Assembly (NCBI GenBank): GCA_009391225.1
Contig: VEXC01000009.1
Span: 1-45,029, forward strand
DNA from: SAR202 cluster bacterium AC-647-N09_OGT_505m
Lineage (GTDB): Bacteria; Chloroflexota; Dehalococcoidia; UBA2985
Length of the DNA: 45,029 bases
Direction of reading: 5' to 3'
A model generated the notes under the pieces. That model was not told the DNA's origin. It was given only the letters and a program-made list of their open reading frames with translations, and did not search any database. The position numbers were made by a program, and so were the translations under genes. Shown here piece after piece: positions 43,892 through 45,029 of this stretch (positions are counted from its first letter, which is position 1; each line of letters opens with the position of its first letter).

Positions 43892-44791
43892 CTAAGAGAG
43901 TGTATCCTGAATGGCACCATCCAACTCTTCTGCAGTTGCAAAACCCTCGAACTTCGCGGAGACGTTTCCCAGAGCATCTATTATCCAGGTATAGGGCTCG
44001 CTCTCAAGCCCCCACTCAACCATCACCGGCGAAAGACGCCTCAACCTGTCGTTGCCTCTCATCTCCACAGGATTATCGAATACCTCTACATGGATGAAGT
44101 TGACTCGGCCAGAGTATCCCACCTTTACTTCCTTGATCACATCCACCTGGGGCCCACAGTTGGATGAGAGACAGAAGGCCGGTGTAGCAAATGTCACCAC
44201 CAAGGGCTTTCCCGCTTGTAGGGCCTCGGCTATGGTCATCGAGTACAGTTCCTCGTCCGGAATTGGATCAGAGGTCAACTCTTCCAACCGGTTCACGTCA
44301 CCGAGAGTCTTACTTTGGCTACTAGGAGGACGCGAGCCCAAGGCTGGAGTCACGCTGGTCTGGCCCACGTCCACAAGGGCGCTGGCCACAAGGGGCCTGC
44401 TCGGAATATGAGTGTCCACGTCCATTCTCCACGTCCCAGCTCTATCAAATGATACCTGAACCGTGTAAACCCCTCGGTCATATGGCCATTGGCGAAAGAC
44501 TGCGGTGACCTCGCCTTCAGGAATGGTTTCTGGGCCGTCTTGATGAGCGAAGGACACAGCCACCGAGTGTTGTTTCAACGACTCACCATCGGCATCCAGA
44601 ATGGCAAAAAACAGGCGGTTCTCCCCAACTGCCAGGTCCGTGGAGCCAATAATAACCTGTGGGACAGGACTCTGGTCAGGTAATGGAGTGGCGGTATGTG
44701 TGGATTGCTCAGAAGTGGAGCATGCACACGATATCGCGAACAGAAGTATTCCAAGTATCCACACACCCAGGTATCTATTGTCATATGTCAA
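43892..44791 (-). CDS. Thioredoxin-fold lipoprotein
   Basis: This 299-residue exported protein has an N-terminal hydrophobic segment and Cys cluster (LLFAISCACS), so it is probably a lipoprotein, then a Ser/Thr/Pro linker. Residues about 45-135 look like an immunoglobulin-like beta domain (RLFFAILDADGESL, VYTVQVSFDRAGTWRMDV). The C-terminal half is a thioredoxin fold: KPLVVTFATPAFCLSSNCGPQVD, with two Cys four residues apart instead of the usual CxxC, and later EPYTWIIDALGNVSAKFEGFAT. This CxxxxCGP pattern occurs in Sco-like and related lipoproteins. Redox or copper delivery is possible but unproven. It may share a transcript with folB, 48 bases upstream. Confidence 0.83.
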   Translation of the reverse strand: MTYDNRYLGVWILGILLFAISCACSTSEQSTHTATPLPDQSPVPQVIIGSTDLAVGENRLFFAILDADGESLKQHSVAVSFAHQDGPETIPEGEVTAVFRQWPYDRGVYTVQVSFDRAGTWRMDVDTHIPSRPLVASALVDVGQTSVTPALGSRPPSSQSKTLGDVNRLEELTSDPIPDEELYSMTIAEALQAGKPLVVTFATPAFCLSSNCGPQVDVIKEVKVGYSGRVNFIHVEVFDNPVEMRGNDRLRRLSPVMVEWGLESEPYTWIIDALGNVSAKFEGFATAEELDGAIQDTLS

Positions 44792-44839
44792 GGTATCTCT
44801 AGGGTGTGCTGAATCTATAGTTTATCCCAGGAATAGAGA

Positions 44840-45029
44840 CTAACTGCCGAGCAGCCTATGGACCTCCACGCCAGCGCCTTCCAACACCCCGCCCTTGATG
44901 GGCACATGTGGCTTGGTCACTCGAATTCTTATGCCGTCCAGAGGAAATGTACGTAGAAGTTCCTGGGCCACCTCCTCTGCAAGGCTTTCCAGAAGGTTGT
45001 GACTCGGCCCCTCAACCGTTTCTTTCACC
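44840..45029 (-). CDS. folB: Dihydroneopterin aldolase, C-terminal part only
   Basis: Only the last 62 or so residues lie inside the window; the 5' end is beyond the right edge. HNLLESLAEEVAQELLRTFP and IRIRVTKPHVPIKGGVLEGAGVEVHR match the FolB C-terminus. The family Lys in the KP motif and the terminal VEVHR strand are clear. FolB cleaves dihydroneopterin in folate synthesis. The stop is at 44840-44842. Confidence 0.86.
   Translation of the reverse strand, partial: VKETVEGPSHNLLESLAEEVAQELLRTFPLDGIRIRVTKPHVPIKGGVLEGAGVEVHRLLGS

Overview
The window looks like a chromosomal segment of a free-living bacterium, most likely a Chloroflexota lineage close to the marine SAR202/Dehalococcoidia. This rests on gene content only: two dipeptide-type ABC cassettes with Thr/Pro/Ala-rich lipoprotein binding proteins, a dnaJ-hspR-clp heat-shock operon, a DnaD-type primosome operon, malate synthase G, a large acyl-CoA dehydrogenase and a metal-dependent cyclase. 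GC content looks moderate by eye. There are no phage, IS or CRISPR elements, but there are many decayed genes.

Layout. 1-970: end of an HtrA-type protease. 1452-2666: ChrA transporter. 2819-3714: frameshifted NmrA-family pseudogene. 3831-7620: first peptide ABC cassette (binding protein, two permeases, no ATPases). 7907-9148: acyl-CoA dehydrogenase, then a 25-bp-stem bidirectional terminator. 9878-12151: malate synthase G. 12492-12743: oxidoreductase remnant with its middle deleted. 12829-14321: cyclase and a small unknown gene. 14502-17534: proB and proA with a chimeric remnant ORF between them. 18027-23802: aroC, aroE, ruvX and an enlarged alaS that carries an in-frame REP-like palindrome. 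24579-29793: heat-shock operon dnaJ-hspR-clpC with an alpha/beta hydrolase and a DedA-like membrane protein behind it. 29843-29973: possible structured RNA. 30417-34748: purA, a 58-codon gene, gamma-carbonic anhydrase, a zinc-family dehydrogenase and an unknown gene. 35101-39134: second peptide ABC cassette with a clear promoter and terminator. 39366-39438: broken tRNA-Glu. 39477-43714: rplI-dnaB-dnaD-loader-HIT. 43892 to the end: a thioredoxin-like lipoprotein and the end of folB.

How the genes work together. The replication block is coherent: L9 and DnaB are one base apart, DnaB and a DnaD-domain protein overlap by an ATGA, and a helicase-loader-like AAA+ protein follows. That loader is the most unusual protein here. 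It is a tandem duplication of the DnaC/DnaI ATPase domain in which the second copy keeps Walker A but has lost the Walker B acidic pair. The stress block has its own HspR-family repressor and a palindrome just upstream of the promoter, so it is probably autoregulated.

Two decay styles are visible. The NmrA gene is broken by frameshifts and stops. Two small ORFs, at 12492-12743 and 15808-16392, look like the start and end of longer genes joined in frame after loss of the middle. alaS also shows patchwork evolution, with an in-frame palindromic repeat and an AT-rich extra segment. No complete, clearly new defence or biosynthetic system is visible. All calls come from reading the sequence, with no database search.
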